Source: Cryptomeria japonica (lineage: Eukaryota; Streptophyta; Pinopsida; Cupressales; Cupressaceae). From it: 64,000 nucleotides of DNA. The notes beneath the pieces are model-generated. The model did no database searches. It was given only the letters and a program-made list of their open reading frames with translations, and was not told the origin of the DNA. A program made the translations under genes and the position numbers. Positions 10,510-21,043 of this stretch are shown here, piece by piece; position 1 is the first letter of the stretch, and every line of letters begins with the position of its first letter. The stretch is from positions 649,420,468 through 649,484,467 of the forward strand of contig NC_081409.1 of assembly GCF_030272615.1 (NCBI RefSeq), read 5' to 3'.

Positions 10510-11211
10510 CTACACCATTGGGTCGGTAGAACCTAAAGATGAACTCTCTATATGTGAACCTCCTTTGGACCAATTAGAATCCCTTTTGATTTTACCAACT
10601 ACGATCAAATCATCCTCAATTTCAGTAGCAATTGATTGAGCAGTAGCTAAATCAGTGGGAGATGCTCGTCTTAGAATGAAACTGACCTCCGGCAACTGAG
10701 TATTGATGAAAAAGCACTTAAGATTCTCAGGAGTATGTTGAGAATTTATAGGAATTCTATTTGCTAATTTATTGAATTTAGCAATGAATTCTCGCATGCC
10801 TTCGTGGGTATCCTCCTTCATTTAGGTCAATTGGACCAGCAAGGCAAGTCCATCTTCTGCGGGCTTGAAACATTCCTCAAACTTGTCTCTCAACGAGTTC
10901 CAAGAAATGATCGAACCAGCAGCAAGATTGAAAAACCAATCGGCTGCAATACCTTGAAGAGTTTCTATGAACAAACGAACAACAACATCTTGATGTTCCA
11001 CTCCAAGAACACCACGTGCCATATAGAAAGATTTGACATGCTCATCGGGATGTTGTTTTCCATCTTTATAGAACTTGGGAAGATTTCTCTGGGAACCTTG
11101 TGGAAGTGGATGAAGAGGTGGAGTTAAGGCTAAAGGACCAAAAGCTGCTCCCCACGGACCGGGAGGAGGAAGTGGAGGAGGATTATCCATACTAGATGAT
11201 GAAGATATCAA
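10510..11211 (-). pseudogene. Gag of the Tat-like element (two frames in phase, one stop)
   Basis: The first part (11211-10822) starts with a Pro-rich stretch (MDNPPPLPPPGPWG) and then shows the Gag core: NLPKFYKDGKQHPDEHVKSF, then VRLFIETLQGIAADWFFNL and SWNSLRDKFEECF. After the stop at 10822-10824 the same frame continues MREFIAKFNKLANRIP and ENLKCFFINTQLPEVSFIL to 10510. The motif W/FxxL followed by SWxxLxxxFxxxF is typical of Ty3/gypsy gag. A single TAG near residue 129 breaks it. The start lies about 280 nt after the PBS. Confidence 0.8.
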
Positions 11212-11489
11212 TGGTTTGAAAAAGGAGAATTTTCACTTGGGATAGACTTATTTTTCTTTGACGGGGGATAACTTGTGGTTCGTGAAAGGGAGGATGTACT
11301 AGTAAGGAAATGGAATCTAGCTTGTTTAGTAGGAGATATTTCTTGAGAACTTTCACCCTTCCTAGGATGAATATAAATACGCATACCTTCCAACTTAGAG
11401 AAATCTGGAAAACCAAAGTGATAAAATTCTAAAAAATCAGCAAGACGCTAGATTTCAAACGAAAGTGTGAGGCTTCTGAATGCGTTTGT

Positions 11490-11508
11490 GTCCCCAGCGG
11501 AGTCCCCA
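11490..11508 (-). other. Primer binding site, Tat-type
   Basis: TGGGGACTCCGCTGGGGAC on the minus strand closely resembles the TGGCGACTCCxCTGGGGA PBS described for Tat/Ogre elements (tRNA-Arg type, from memory). It sits 5 nt inside the LTR end at 11514. Confidence 0.7.
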
Positions 11509-11513
11509 AAAAC

Positions 11514-12739
11514 TGTACGTTGAAAATTTTGTGCACTTGGAGAAATATACAAAATTGTGGTTTCAACCACAATGTGTGAGTAAAACTCTCCTAATTAAGG
11601 GAAGGCTCACCCTATCTATCTACAACTTAAACTAATATAGGATGGAACAACAGTCTTTATTCTTCTTTCAAGAAAGCCAATATCCTTTTCTCTTCAGAGA
11701 AAAGTGATAGCAATTTAATATAAAACAACAGTAACAACTTCTGAAATGAAATGAGAGAAAGGAAATGAAGTTTCCCGAAAGCTCAAAGACTTTCGTCACT
11801 TCTTTCGAGACGGGACAACAATGTCAAGCTCAAAGTCTTGATTATGTGAAGTCCTATCTACCCTTTTTCTATATTAATGATATTCAGAACAAATTATATC
11901 AGCACAAAGACTGAAATACTTTATTCTCTTCTATGTAAAATAGTAAGAAGTAGTACAAGCTCAAAGACTCGTAGCTATTTCTTACAAAATCTGCTTCTAA
12001 ACTCTCTTAAGAACAAGTGCAAGCACAAAGTCTTACAGCCCCTCTCAAAAGAATATTTACTTTATTTTATATTAACCTCCAATACTTGCAACACAAAGAC
12101 TGCAAATCAAATTTGATTAATCTCTTAAAGAAACACTTGCAAGAAAGATAATATGGAGCACAAACTCAAGAATGTAGCACAAAGACTCAAAGCTTGAGCA
12201 ATTTTCTTCTATTTCTTTCAATTCTTGAATTCACACATGAAAGATCAAAGACTTCTTTGCTGTAAATTTGGCAAAGTTTTTGCTTGCTTTTTTAAAAGAT
12301 AAAGATTACAATAGACCCCTCAAGTATTTATAGAAGAGGAGTCTTGAGAAAAAGGTGGGAGGATCCTAACTAACTTGAGAGATTCTCAACCACCAAGACT
12401 TGTTCAATAACTAACTATGACTTATTCCAACTACAGTCCTAACTGAACACAACTTGTAGTTGTTTTTACATGTCATTACAAAAGTGCAAGTAAAGACTTG
12501 ACTTGCAATTTACAAAATGTTTTTACAGGTAACTTGTCAAAAGAAAAGCTACAACTAAGAGATTACAATTCTGGAAAAAATGCAACTAAGTGTTGAAAAA
12601 CACTTAGGTTGCAGCATGTGAAGACATGAGTCCTTCAAACTTCTAGAACATCATTTGTAGCTCAACAAGATTCGGTTCGTGGGTGTTCTTGGCAACAACC
12701 ATGGTCTTCACGATGGTGGCATGGCATTAAAGAAGCACA
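11514..12739 (-). mobile_element. LTR between the aORF and the Tat-like gag
   Basis: The lower end (...AACGTACA at 11514) is fixed by the PBS. The upper end is proposed at 12739, where TGTGCTTC follows a purine-rich GGAGAAGAACGA, about 50 nt past the aORF stop. The LTR carries many short CTTGCAA/CAAAGACT-like motifs. It lies between the 3' end of one element unit (aORF) and the 5' end of another (gag), so it may be shared in a tandem LTR-internal-LTR array. The open frame at 11877-12116 inside it is not protein-like. Confidence 0.55.
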
Positions 12740-12787
12740 TAGTCGTTCTTCTCCAAAGAACTGGATTTTGTGCAAAAAGATTTGATG

Positions 12788-13603
12788 TTACATCAAAACC
12801 TGAATTGAGGAAGTTGAAAATTGTACGATCCTCCACTCATTATGAATCTTCATCTGTAAATCTGCGAGCACTTCCTCTTCTAGTATCAACTCTCCATTCT
12901 GACTCATGATATTGCAAGAGGCCTTCTCATAGTGGGAAAGAACACCTTGGAACACTTCAACTCGCAATCTTATGGCATCATCAATCTCCTCAATGAGGGA
13001 TTTGAGAATAAGGGCTTTGTTCTCTAGAAGTTCTTCAGATTCCAAATACATGACCCTGGAAGGGATAATGTCATGCTCCTGAAGAATACTCAATTTTTGT
13101 CGTGGCATTGTGCGCCAAATTGTCAAACTACCTTCAACCCTTTTCAAATTATGTTTGAAAGTCTCGGAGGTATGATTCAATTTTTCTTCAATGGTTTCCA
13201 ACTTAGACATCATTTGGAAAATGTCTTTCCGCACTTGTGCACACATATCATGAAGTTGATCTACCCAAGAATCCAACTCTTGTACTTTCTGAGTATCTCT
13301 TTCAACTCCCCGAATTGATTCTTGTGAATCGAAAGAACTTATAGTATTACTCACTTCACCAGCAGGTTTTGTAATTTTATGAACAGCTGCAACAAGTTGT
13401 CTATTCTCCTCTTCTAGCTTGTCTTTCTTTGCTAGAAGTTCATCATACAGTTGTACTAGTGAAAATATGGATTGTTGGGCATCATGCTTGACCACTTCAT
13501 GTGTTTGTTTACCCAATTCTATCCTTGTAACCCTGTAATCAGCAGCTTGCATTTCCTCACGTGGCTTATCCGCAAGGGGCTCAACAATTTCTGCTACTTT
13601 CAT
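12788..13603 (-). pseudogene. aORF, C-terminal coiled-coil segment (271 codons)
   Basis: A continuous frame rich in Glu, Lys, Leu and Gln with heptad-like patterns. Residues about 20-35 include VTRIELGKQTHEV. The same RIELGKQTH occurs in a plus-strand fragment at 43183-43530, along with the following coil and a matching W-D-x-L (ELDSWVDQL versus MGEWMDNL), so the frame is a real protein-coding module. I do not recognise a known protein family. The frame ends at TGA/TAA just before the purine tract and LTR at 12739. It continues upstream as the segments at 13709-16183, interrupted by stops and frameshifts. Confidence 0.55.
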
Positions 13604-13708
13604 CTTGTTGTTGTCAACAGTTACTCTTGAGATTCTCTTGGCTTTTCTAGCAACCTTGGACCTAGATTGCTTGAGTTGCTGATAACTAAAGACATCAAGA
13701 GAGATTTA

Positions 13709-14704
13709 CTACTTCTTCCTCTTTGGGGTAAAAGAACTAAGCCATGGAGGTAAAACGACTAATTCTCCTCTAGTAGCTACCGAAGATGAAGGAGAAGCAA
13801 TTTCTGTTTGAACAGCCGTGGTCACCCTGGGAGGAGTATCTGTTTGGATGACAACCATGGCTTGCTCAGTAACCAAAGGCAATGAAAATTGCCTCATAAA
13901 TTCTTCAAAGTCAGAAGTAGAGGTATCAATCTCTGATAAATGTATACATGTAGGAGTATCCTCAGGGATTTCAAGCAAACTCTCTTGTTGATGATCAAGA
14001 GGTGGCTCAACTGCTGAAATAGGAACGACATTCTGAGGAGACTCCTCCACTATTATGTCAGGAGGAAATAGAGGCAGCTCCATAAAAACTGAGGAAATCT
14101 CATGAGATGACTCCGGAGCCAGTGACTTAGGAGCACCATCGAATTGTTGTCCTTTCTCTGGATTATCAAGATCAATCACATGAATGTGAATATGGGATTT
14201 TTCTTTTCCGCGAACTGTCGCCTCCTCAAGAGGAAGTACTATTGCCCGACTAACCTACAATTTGATCCTAGTGCCTGAAGATGATGTATCTTCCTTGTTG
14301 TCAATTTGAACCTCAAAATTATCTCCAAGAGGCCCTGTACATTCATCTTATTTTCCAACCTTGATCTTGATGAGTCTAACACCATTACCTTTGAGCAAAG
14401 TGTTGGTGTTAGCTAAGATAGGCTAAAATCTTTCAAGAATGGAAGTGCATTATTTATATGACCATTGGATTAAAGGAAGTGGAGCTTCCTCAACCCTTTG
14501 TGAGATAAACTCTGGATCAAGCACATTACCATCATCAATCATTCCTTGCAGAATGTCCACCAGGTTCAAATTAATAACCTTCTCAATAGTAAGCCTGTAG
14601 TAGTCCATCTTGAGAACCTCCATTTTTGTACGAAGATCTACCCAGATATCCTCAATACAATGCACATGTACGAAGGACTTTTTGATCTTTTCCTTCATAC
14701 CCAA
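13709..14704 (-). pseudogene. aORF, middle acidic segment ending in a basic cluster
   Basis: The 14704-14450 piece (MKEKIKKSFVHVHCIEDIWV, then MEVLKMDYYRLTIEKVINL) is helical. It is followed, after degenerate DNA at 14180-14449, by the 14179-13709 piece: Pro/Glu/Ser/Thr-rich and probably disordered, ending LPPWLSSFTPKRKK. A closely similar LLPWLFSNASKRKK occurs at the plus-strand fragment 40361-40587, also followed by a basic stretch. KRKK could be a nuclear localisation signal (inference). Function unknown. Confidence 0.5.
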
Positions 14705-14971
14705 GTAGTCAAAATCTACCTTCGACTTAAACCTTTTGAGTTTAATCTCCTACATCTCAGTCTCCATAGCTTTGACTTTGACAGATGTGACAAGAGAATA
14801 TCGGCCAATCTTCAATGGGTTAGTTGTAGAAATACTCATTCCAACCTTATGTTTGACAGATTGATGAGCGTGCACAACCATGATCTGTCTTCCCAACTCC
14901 ATAAGAATGATCTTATCGATCAACTATCTAGGAAGCGTGTATGGTTGCCCACTATAGCATCCAACTCTTAT

Positions 14972-16183
14972 TTAAGTGAGTCGGGAATTAAAAAACAAGC
15001 ACCCATACTCATTCACTCTTTCCCATGCTTCATCTGACACCCTTTTGTTCCTTAGAGTCTTGTCAAACTGGCACATGAAGCAACCAAAGAATGCATCTTG
15101 AACCCTTCTAAAATGTAATTTGTTGGGTCTCAAGGCTAGATGATCATAATATTCCCACACAGTTATAACCGAGCGATCACCCTTGGTAGAAAGACCAGGG
15201 AAATGTTCAAGTGATGCTACCAAATACACTAAGTATGAATTCATGTAGAAAGTCATGGTAGTAGGGACTACTACAAGTTGTTCGCACAAAGCATCACCAA
15301 TAATCTCTCCCCATGATATATAATGGGACTGCCTTATGAACATGGTAAACTAATACATCTAGGGCTCAAAAACATTGGAGTGTTCAAGACCCATCATCCT
15401 GCTAAGGAGAGTAATGATGTCTCCAATTTCCCATTTGAAGTCACAATGGTACAACTTAGCCCACCTCGTGAAGCCAGCTCGTGGCTCATGAATCTACCTG
15501 TTAATGTGGCGTTTGCAGTCCTTTTCCCTCTTGACATAGTACTTAGCTCCACTATCCTTTGAAATTTCCATATAAACAAGTGCCGGTGGTATTCTGAAGA
15601 CTTTCTCAATAGTATCCTCATCAAGGCGGATTATTGCCTCACCATCATCATTTCTAATGGTTCTCGTCTCCTTGTCAAACTAGTGAGTGCAAGCGAGAAC
15701 AAATTCAGGTTCCAGGGAAGCCACTAGAAAAGAAGATGCATGATACATGTGGCTGTTTAACAACTGCTACATATTACTATCCTGTGGATCCTCCACCCTC
15801 TTAAGGAATTTTGACATGTCCACATGCCCTATCTCTTTATCCTTGATATGACCCAAAGGAGAGGAAATTTGTGAAGGTGAAACTTCATTCTGGTACCTGT
15901 CATATTTATACTTTATCTTCTTCGGAATCGCAAATAATGATAATTCTGACATTGAAGAACAACCTAGTATGCTGCGATGAAGACTTAAAAGTGTTAAATC
16001 AACATCATAATTAGTCGCAACTAACATTTTTCCTTCTTCAAATGGGAAGAACTCCAGCCCTTGCACTTCACAACTTTGTGAGAGAAAGATGGGATATAAT
16101 TCGAAATGTTGGAAACTTGACTTTGACCAATTTCGGATCTCGGAGAAATTTTTACAAGTATACAAGAGGTGAAGAACTAACAT
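14972..16183 (-). pseudogene. aORF, N-terminal conserved domain
   Basis: The 16183-15767 segment contains IKDKEIGHVDMSKFLKRVE. The independent plus-strand copy at 37476 has IRDTKIGHADLVEFLRRVE. Similarity continues through the following 60 codons in the same phase despite stops: LEPEFVLACTH then GEAIIRLDEDTIEKVFRIP here, against SQNPEFVMAAS then GKKLIRLDEGLL there. Further on (15343-14972) come VVVPTTMTFYMNSYLVYLVA and DAFFGCFMCQFDKTLRNKR. The layout (basic start, then an IxLxxxTIxxxFxIP-like motif) recalls the uncharacterised plant transposon-associated proteins found in other plant retroelements, but this is by eye. At least five stops break this copy. Confidence 0.55.
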
Positions 16184-17442
16184 GCAATCGGATTTTTAAA
16201 ACCCGAATGCAAGTATACTAGTAAAATGAAAAATGGCGAAATGAGTGAAAAATGAGATTTGGACTGTGGGAAATGACGTGAATGGAATGTGCGGATATAG
16301 ACAATGAGTATGGATAAAAATGGGAAGATTTTGGGAATGTCATTTTCAAAAATATGGGAAGAACTTTCAACATGCAATCTGGTTCTAAAAACCCGATTTT
16401 GGAAGAATGGGTTTTTTTCATCTTTGCAACTTGGAAGTTCAACAAAAGATGGTTCAAGTCTTATAACCATAAGGGAAGGTCAATTATTTTCATCCAGCTT
16501 GTAATTGAGATTTAAAATCCTGAATACAAGTAAAGAGGGAAAATAAGGAAGAACAATGCAATTCACAAATTGCTTTGCAAAGGGGAAAATCTCTCACAAA
16601 ACCGATTTTAGGGCAAAACCAACATATATACAAATTTACAACTAGAATGGAAAAACAAGAAGACGAGAAAATGGAACAAGAAGAAAAGAAAACATACCTT
16701 GCTTCAATTCAAAATGCCTCTTCAAAAGATGAAACAATCTTTGAATGAAGAAGGCAATCCTTTAAATAGAAAAAGATTCCAAAACCCTTGCCACGTTTTT
16801 CCAAACTCGGATTTGGAGAATAACAGCAAAAACATGTTTCAAGATGCAAGAAAATGGGTCGAATCTCTATCCAAACCCCACGCCTAGGTGAAGGAAGCAA
16901 AACAATTTAGGAGAGTGTTGAAATTGTGACAAATTTCAAAGAAAATCATGGCATTAATAAACACACTTTTTGTTGTTCATATATCATTAAAACCTAACGA
17001 TTTGAACCTCCAAATGGCGTGGGATGTGTTCATGAATGCATAAAAATAGGAAACAACCCAAAACACCTCTTACGTCCTAAAATTCCTCCACAAAATTTTC
17101 TTGAAATCTTCAACAAATCCACCTTCTTGGCTGGTTGGGTTCTTGGAAATGAAGAACAAGTTTTAATTTTGCATGCAACAATGAAAATCGGGTTTTTGAC
17201 TTCATATTACATGTTTAAAATGTCCCTATATCTTGCACAAGGCAAAACGGGTTTTCAAAACCCTTTAGCAAGTTTAAAATACCTTTATTTTTATTCATGG
17301 AGCAAATCGGGTTTTTAAAACTCAATTGCAAGTTTATAATATCACTTTATCTCCATTCTAGACAAAATTGGGTTTTGAGAGAGAAATACAAGTTATAATA
17401 ACTTGACACATGTAATAGAGGAATAAAATCCCCATTACAAGT
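16180..17442 (-). repeat. Array of 35-bp imperfect palindromes upstream of the aORF
   Basis: Clear units lie at 16180-16213, 16370-16403, 16498-16531, 17239-17273, 17299-17333, 17359-17393 and 17408-17442. Each has inverted arms CTTGCAA.../...TTGCAAG (or variants) around a core such as CGGGTTTTTAAAACCCG. Spacing at the upper end is 49-60 bp, and diverged units can be guessed in between. 17443-17850 continues with looser CTTGTAAC/GTTACAAG inverted motifs. This stretch has no convincing coding frame. Its position directly 5' of the aORF matches the plus-strand array at 35840-37390. Confidence 0.65.
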
Positions 17443-18373
17443 AAAAACACTAAAATAGGAACTTTATAAAAGAATTACAAATGACTTTTTAAATTTGCAA
17501 TTTAAAATTAACTTGTAACTTATCCAAAAAATCCCTATTATGACTTAAAAAGCCAAAAAGCATCAAGGGGGAAATTAAAAGTAAGTTACAAGTTGTTTTT
17601 TCATAAAGTGGACTTGTAACTAGCTAAAAATTTCCCTACAAAGACTAAAACATAGGAAAACATTAAAACTTGCAACTTAAGGAAAAATTCCCACCTGTAG
17701 TCAGGAAGAAAAAACCCGAAATTGAAAGAAAAACATAGCAAACGAACCCAGAATGCGATGAAATTTGAAACGTGGTTCGACGATGGGCTAAGGATTAAGC
17801 CAGTCCAAGGGCGAAGCAAACTTCTGTCTTAGGAAGCGTGCCATAGAGTTAAATTTTTATTTTTTGATAAAAATTTTATTTAATGGTCCATCATTTTTGA
17901 AAACGCTAAACCCTAACCCTAAAAATAAGTATATATAAGTATAAAATTAATATTATATATTTAGAGGGGGATTGATCCAATAGAATATATATTTAAATAT
18001 AAGATATATTAAATATTGTTCGGGTTATTGTATCTTTTAATATAAATATATAATTTATACAATTTATACTTTAATAAATAAAAAATAATACTAAACTTTA
18101 CTTTCAATAAAATATAATTACACTTCAGAAATTAATTTATTTAATGGCTTTCATGTTGCGCTGCTATTGCTACTAGCTTACATATACTAAATAAATATAA
18201 ATAAAATATGTCAAGAGAAGGATATCTCTCAACGTATGTTTATTTAGACAAAGGTGCAAAATCCAATGACTTATGTAGTACTTTTAAGACAAAACATATA
18301 GAATGTATGTTTATTTAATTCATCAAAAAAGATAAAATTCATTAAAATAAAATAACAAATTATAATATTCTAC
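17443..18373. other. AT-rich stretch; no gene seen
   Basis: 17443-17850 is the decayed far end of the palindrome-bearing element. From about 17850 the DNA is very AT-rich with no repeats recognised. It should be MADS intron 5 after exon 5; I could not find exon 6 in it. Confidence 0.4.
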
Positions 18374-18415
18374 CTTCATTTTTAGAGACCGGATATGCTC
18401 TAGTGACATTTTTTC
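18374..18415 (-). CDS. MADS-box gene exon 5 (42 nt, K domain)
   Basis: Acceptor TTGCAG precedes 18415 and donor GTAGAA follows 18374. The 42 nt encode EKMSLEHIRSLKMK in phase 0, the position and length of the canonical 42-nt exon 5 of MIKC genes, which encodes the third helical part of the K domain for dimer/tetramer contacts. Intron 4 (18416-18661) is 246 bp. Confidence 0.82.
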
Positions 18416-18661
18416 CTGCAATTTTGAATAGCATGCTCCCATTAAGATATGTAATATCGATTGGAATCAATCTATGAAAATCATACTACAACTGATTTCA
18501 TATTTTTGAATACTTTTCTCTACAAATAAGAATATATTCAAAAAAGTGTGCATAAAACTAATCTAGAATTATTTAAGTTTGATAAAAGTAAATATAAAAC
18601 TTAAATTATTAATGAGTAAATTTAAGAAATATTCAAATAAATCTGAAGTTATTATAATTGC

Positions 18662-18761
18662 CTTTTTTGTCCCTATCCTTTTGGCACCCAAGCTCATTTG
18701 CTTCTCAAGACATTGGAGCTCCTTAAAATTTAACGATTTCAAATCTTCACCAATCATATTT
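18662..18761 (-). CDS. MADS-box gene exon 4 (100 nt, K domain)
   Basis: Acceptor TTGAAACAG precedes 18761. The exon completes a codon and encodes NMIGEDLKSLNFKELQCLEK and 13 more residues ending GAKRIGTKK. This is the hallmark K-box stretch (LLGEDLxxLxxKELQQLExQL). Length is exactly 100 nt as in most MIKC genes. The donor reads AAG|GCAATT, a GC rather than GT donor. The frame continues into exon 5 in phase 0. K-domain leucines are conserved except Met-Ser-Leu-Gly where QLExxL is usual. Confidence 0.88.
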
Positions 18762-18900
18762 CTGTTTCAAAAGAATAATATTTCTTATTACTAAAATCTT
18801 TCTATTCTTATTACAAAACTATGTATAAAGATTTGTTATAACTTGAAATCTATAACATAAATATAAAAATTTCAGCACAAAATTAATTCTAAATTCTTAC

Positions 18901-18962
18901 TTGTAGGTTTTTTCTAGATAAGTAATCCTTTTCCGCATGTTCTCCACTTCCAAACGTAGCAT
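18901..18962 (-). CDS. MADS-box gene exon 3 (62 nt, K domain)
   Basis: Acceptor GGCAATAG precedes 18962 and donor GTAAGA follows 18901. The exon encodes MLRLEVENMRKRITYLEKTY plus two bases of the next codon, an amphipathic helix in the first part of the K domain. Exactly 62 nt is the canonical exon 3 length. Intron 3 (18762-18900) is 139 bp. Joined to exon 4 the protein reads LEKTYKNMIGEDLKSL, a typical K-domain transition. Confidence 0.85.
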
Positions 18963-19835
18963 CTATTGCCACAAAGAGTGTTAACTCATCAATGATTAAT
19001 GCTATAAGTGCATTTTGCTAAATAGGTAAGAAAGATGTATTTGATTCAGCGTACACATTCAAAAAACTTGATATAAAGGATTCACATCATTATTTTTATT
19101 TTTTTTCTTCAACAGGTGATGCCAAATGTCGTAAGTCAAAAGAATATTTATCTTTTGTATGTTCAGTCATGAGAGATTGCCACCGTGGACGCCCTTTACT
19201 ATCGTTGAACACAAACCCATATTATATTTTTTCAATATTGAAAATCATATTGAATTTTCTTCAACAAAAATCTTTACAAAATGAGTGTGTTTGTGTGCAT
19301 GTGAATTTCTTCAATAAAAATCTTTATTTTTTCTTTGTGTGTGCGCGTGTGTATGTTTGTGTGCGGGATTTGGTCTCAATTATGAGAGTTTCATTCTCAT
19401 ATTCATGACTAAGAATTTATACTAGACTTGTAATTGATCTTTAAAAATTATTTTCAAGATATAAATAATTATACAAACTAAGCATCAATTATAAAAATAA
19501 TTTTGACTACTACATGTGTACTTATCATAGTGGTACAGATGCTACCTACAAAGGATTTCTCCACATTAATTCTCACATCTTCTTTTCTATGGTGTTTATT
19601 CATTTGGTTTTTATTCCCTTCTCCAAAACTCTAACTCTATTTCATTATATAAGATGGTTACTAACCTATGGAATACCCTTGGTGGTTTATGAATTGGGTG
19701 ATAAAAGATCTTACTTCTACAGACACCCCAAAATTGGCTAGTCATTTTATAAGTAATTGCATAAATGGTTAATTGATAATTTTACCAGATCCACATCATA
19801 TTCTCATTATTAGTCAGATAATTTAATTAATCAAT
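18963..19835. other. 3' end of MADS intron 2; no gene seen
   Basis: AT-rich DNA with a GT-rich patch (19284-19370, runs of GTGTGT) flanked by two similar TTTCTTCAA(C/T)AAAAATCTTTA segments. On the minus strand around 19080-19210 a short open stretch (WQSLMTEHTKDKYSFDLRHL) is protein-like but matches nothing I recognise. Confidence 0.35.
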
Positions 19836-21020
19836 TGTAGCGTCGTAAAATTGCGACACTTGCAATTTCGATTGCATTTGGGTCTTCACGATGGCGGTGC
19901 AACGTTGAACCTGAATGGAGACCCCGAAACATGTTTACGACATCAAAAACTGCATCTTTCTGCACCTTGGCTTGATCCTCCTTGCACCCTGTTGTCCCGG
20001 GAGGTGGGACCATGGCGCCCAGCGCCCTGGTCCCTGGCCCTATTTTGGGCCCGGTTTCTTGTTGGGCATCGGGTTTTCAAGTTTGCAATTCGGAAAATAA
20101 TGTTCCTAGGTCGGCCTAAGGTCGGAAAAATCAGTCTCCTAACCCTAATTGACAAGTATATAAACTACATTTCCCCTCCCATTTGAGGGAGAAAAAAAGG
20201 AAAAACATGTGTGCAAGAGGTGGAAGCGATATTCAAACATTCAAACATTCAAGCATTCAAGCATTCCTTCAAGCAATTGAGCATTCTAGGTCTCCATTCA
20301 AGGCTAGGTGTTGCATTCAAGACAAAGATTCAACCATTGAAGAGGAGATCACCCACAACATACAACATCATTACACCTTCGCATGTAAGAATACAAACAT
20401 TCTTACAACAAGGTATCAGTACTTGATTACATTACATTTACATTTACAGCATTCTCATTTCTTGGTTAATTCCAAAACCGGGGTTTGACCTGAAGGCAAA
20501 CCCCTAATCCCTAACCCCCCAATCGTCCTCTTTTTTCTGTGTGTAGGTTGCAGGTACGCGGCTGTAATTGAAGATCTGGAATCCTTGTGCAGAGACGAAC
20601 AGATCCCCCTTCATTTCGCGGATTTTTCGGAGGACCGTGTGCACTCCGGGCGCCATCGTCCCGTCAACTTTCCCTCAAACTCGCAGGACAGCATCGTCTC
20701 GACATTTTATTGCTAATTTCAGGTCCGCAGCTTCATCCCGTGTCTCTATCTCCATCTACAAGCGAATCTTTCTTACTTTCACATACACTCCTAGTTCAAT
20801 CCTTCTATCTACATTCTTTACAAAAGAGGGTATCCTTGCTGTCTCAACCCTTGAAACTCATTTAGAATTCAATCTTGCATTGTGTGGGATTGGATCTTGT
20901 GAGTTTCAAGCCCTCTTTTGAATGTAAAGTATCTCCTAAGTGAAAACCGTCAATCCTAGTGACCTCCTTTCTCTCTCCTTGGAGTGGGGGAACACCTAGT
21001 GTTCGATTTTCCGCTTTACA
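19836..21020 (+). mobile_element. 5' LTR of the Tat/Ogre-like element
   Basis: Starts TGTAGCGTCGTAAAATTGCG and ends CCGCTTTACA. The copy at 54046-55226 aligns along its full length with few differences, which fixes both ends. The LTR contains a TATATAAAC at about 20156 as a likely TATA box, short ATTCAAACATTCAA-type repeats (20231-20280), and a module GAGGACCGTGTGCACTCC (20631-20648) also found twice in the leader. Confidence 0.9.
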
Positions 21021-21023
21021 TTT

Positions 21024-21043
21024 TGGTGAACCCGACGTGAAAC
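21024..21043 (+). other. Primer binding site
   Basis: TGGTGAACCCGACGTGAAAC begins 3 nt after the LTR end. It begins with TGG as a PBS must, to pair with a tRNA CCA end. I did not assign the tRNA. Confidence 0.7.

Larger units (their letters stand above)
8061..12739 (-). mobile_element. Tat-like Ty3/gypsy element lacking RT
   Basis: In the minus direction: LTR (12739-11514), PBS (11508-11490), leader, gag (11211-10510), aspartic protease (10151-8883), archaeal-type RNase H (8882-8450) and a linker, then an abrupt join at about 8061 to the chromovirus LTR. The PBS and the RNase H type point to the Tat lineage. No reverse transcriptase lies between protease and RNase H, where about 1.5 kb or more would be expected. 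The gag has a stop, and further stops occur in RNase H. The LTR is preceded on its other side by the aORF module. Confidence 0.75.

Noticed and set aside
17910-17930. Telomere-like CCCTAACCCTAA
   Set aside because: Only about two units; no array, so not telomeric.
18180-18300. Candidate exon 6 after TCTTAAAAG (29 codons to a stop)
   Set aside because: Translation has no K-domain or C-terminal character and no usable donor.
18869-18990. Alternative open reading over MADS exon 3 (DELTLFVAIDATFGSGEHAE)
   Set aside because: Open in one frame, but the other frame gives an exact 62-nt exon with splice sites, correct phase and K-domain similarity.
19080-19210. Short protein-like stretch on the minus strand (WQSLMTEHTKDKY)
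   Set aside because: Too short, no start or splice sites, no family recognised.
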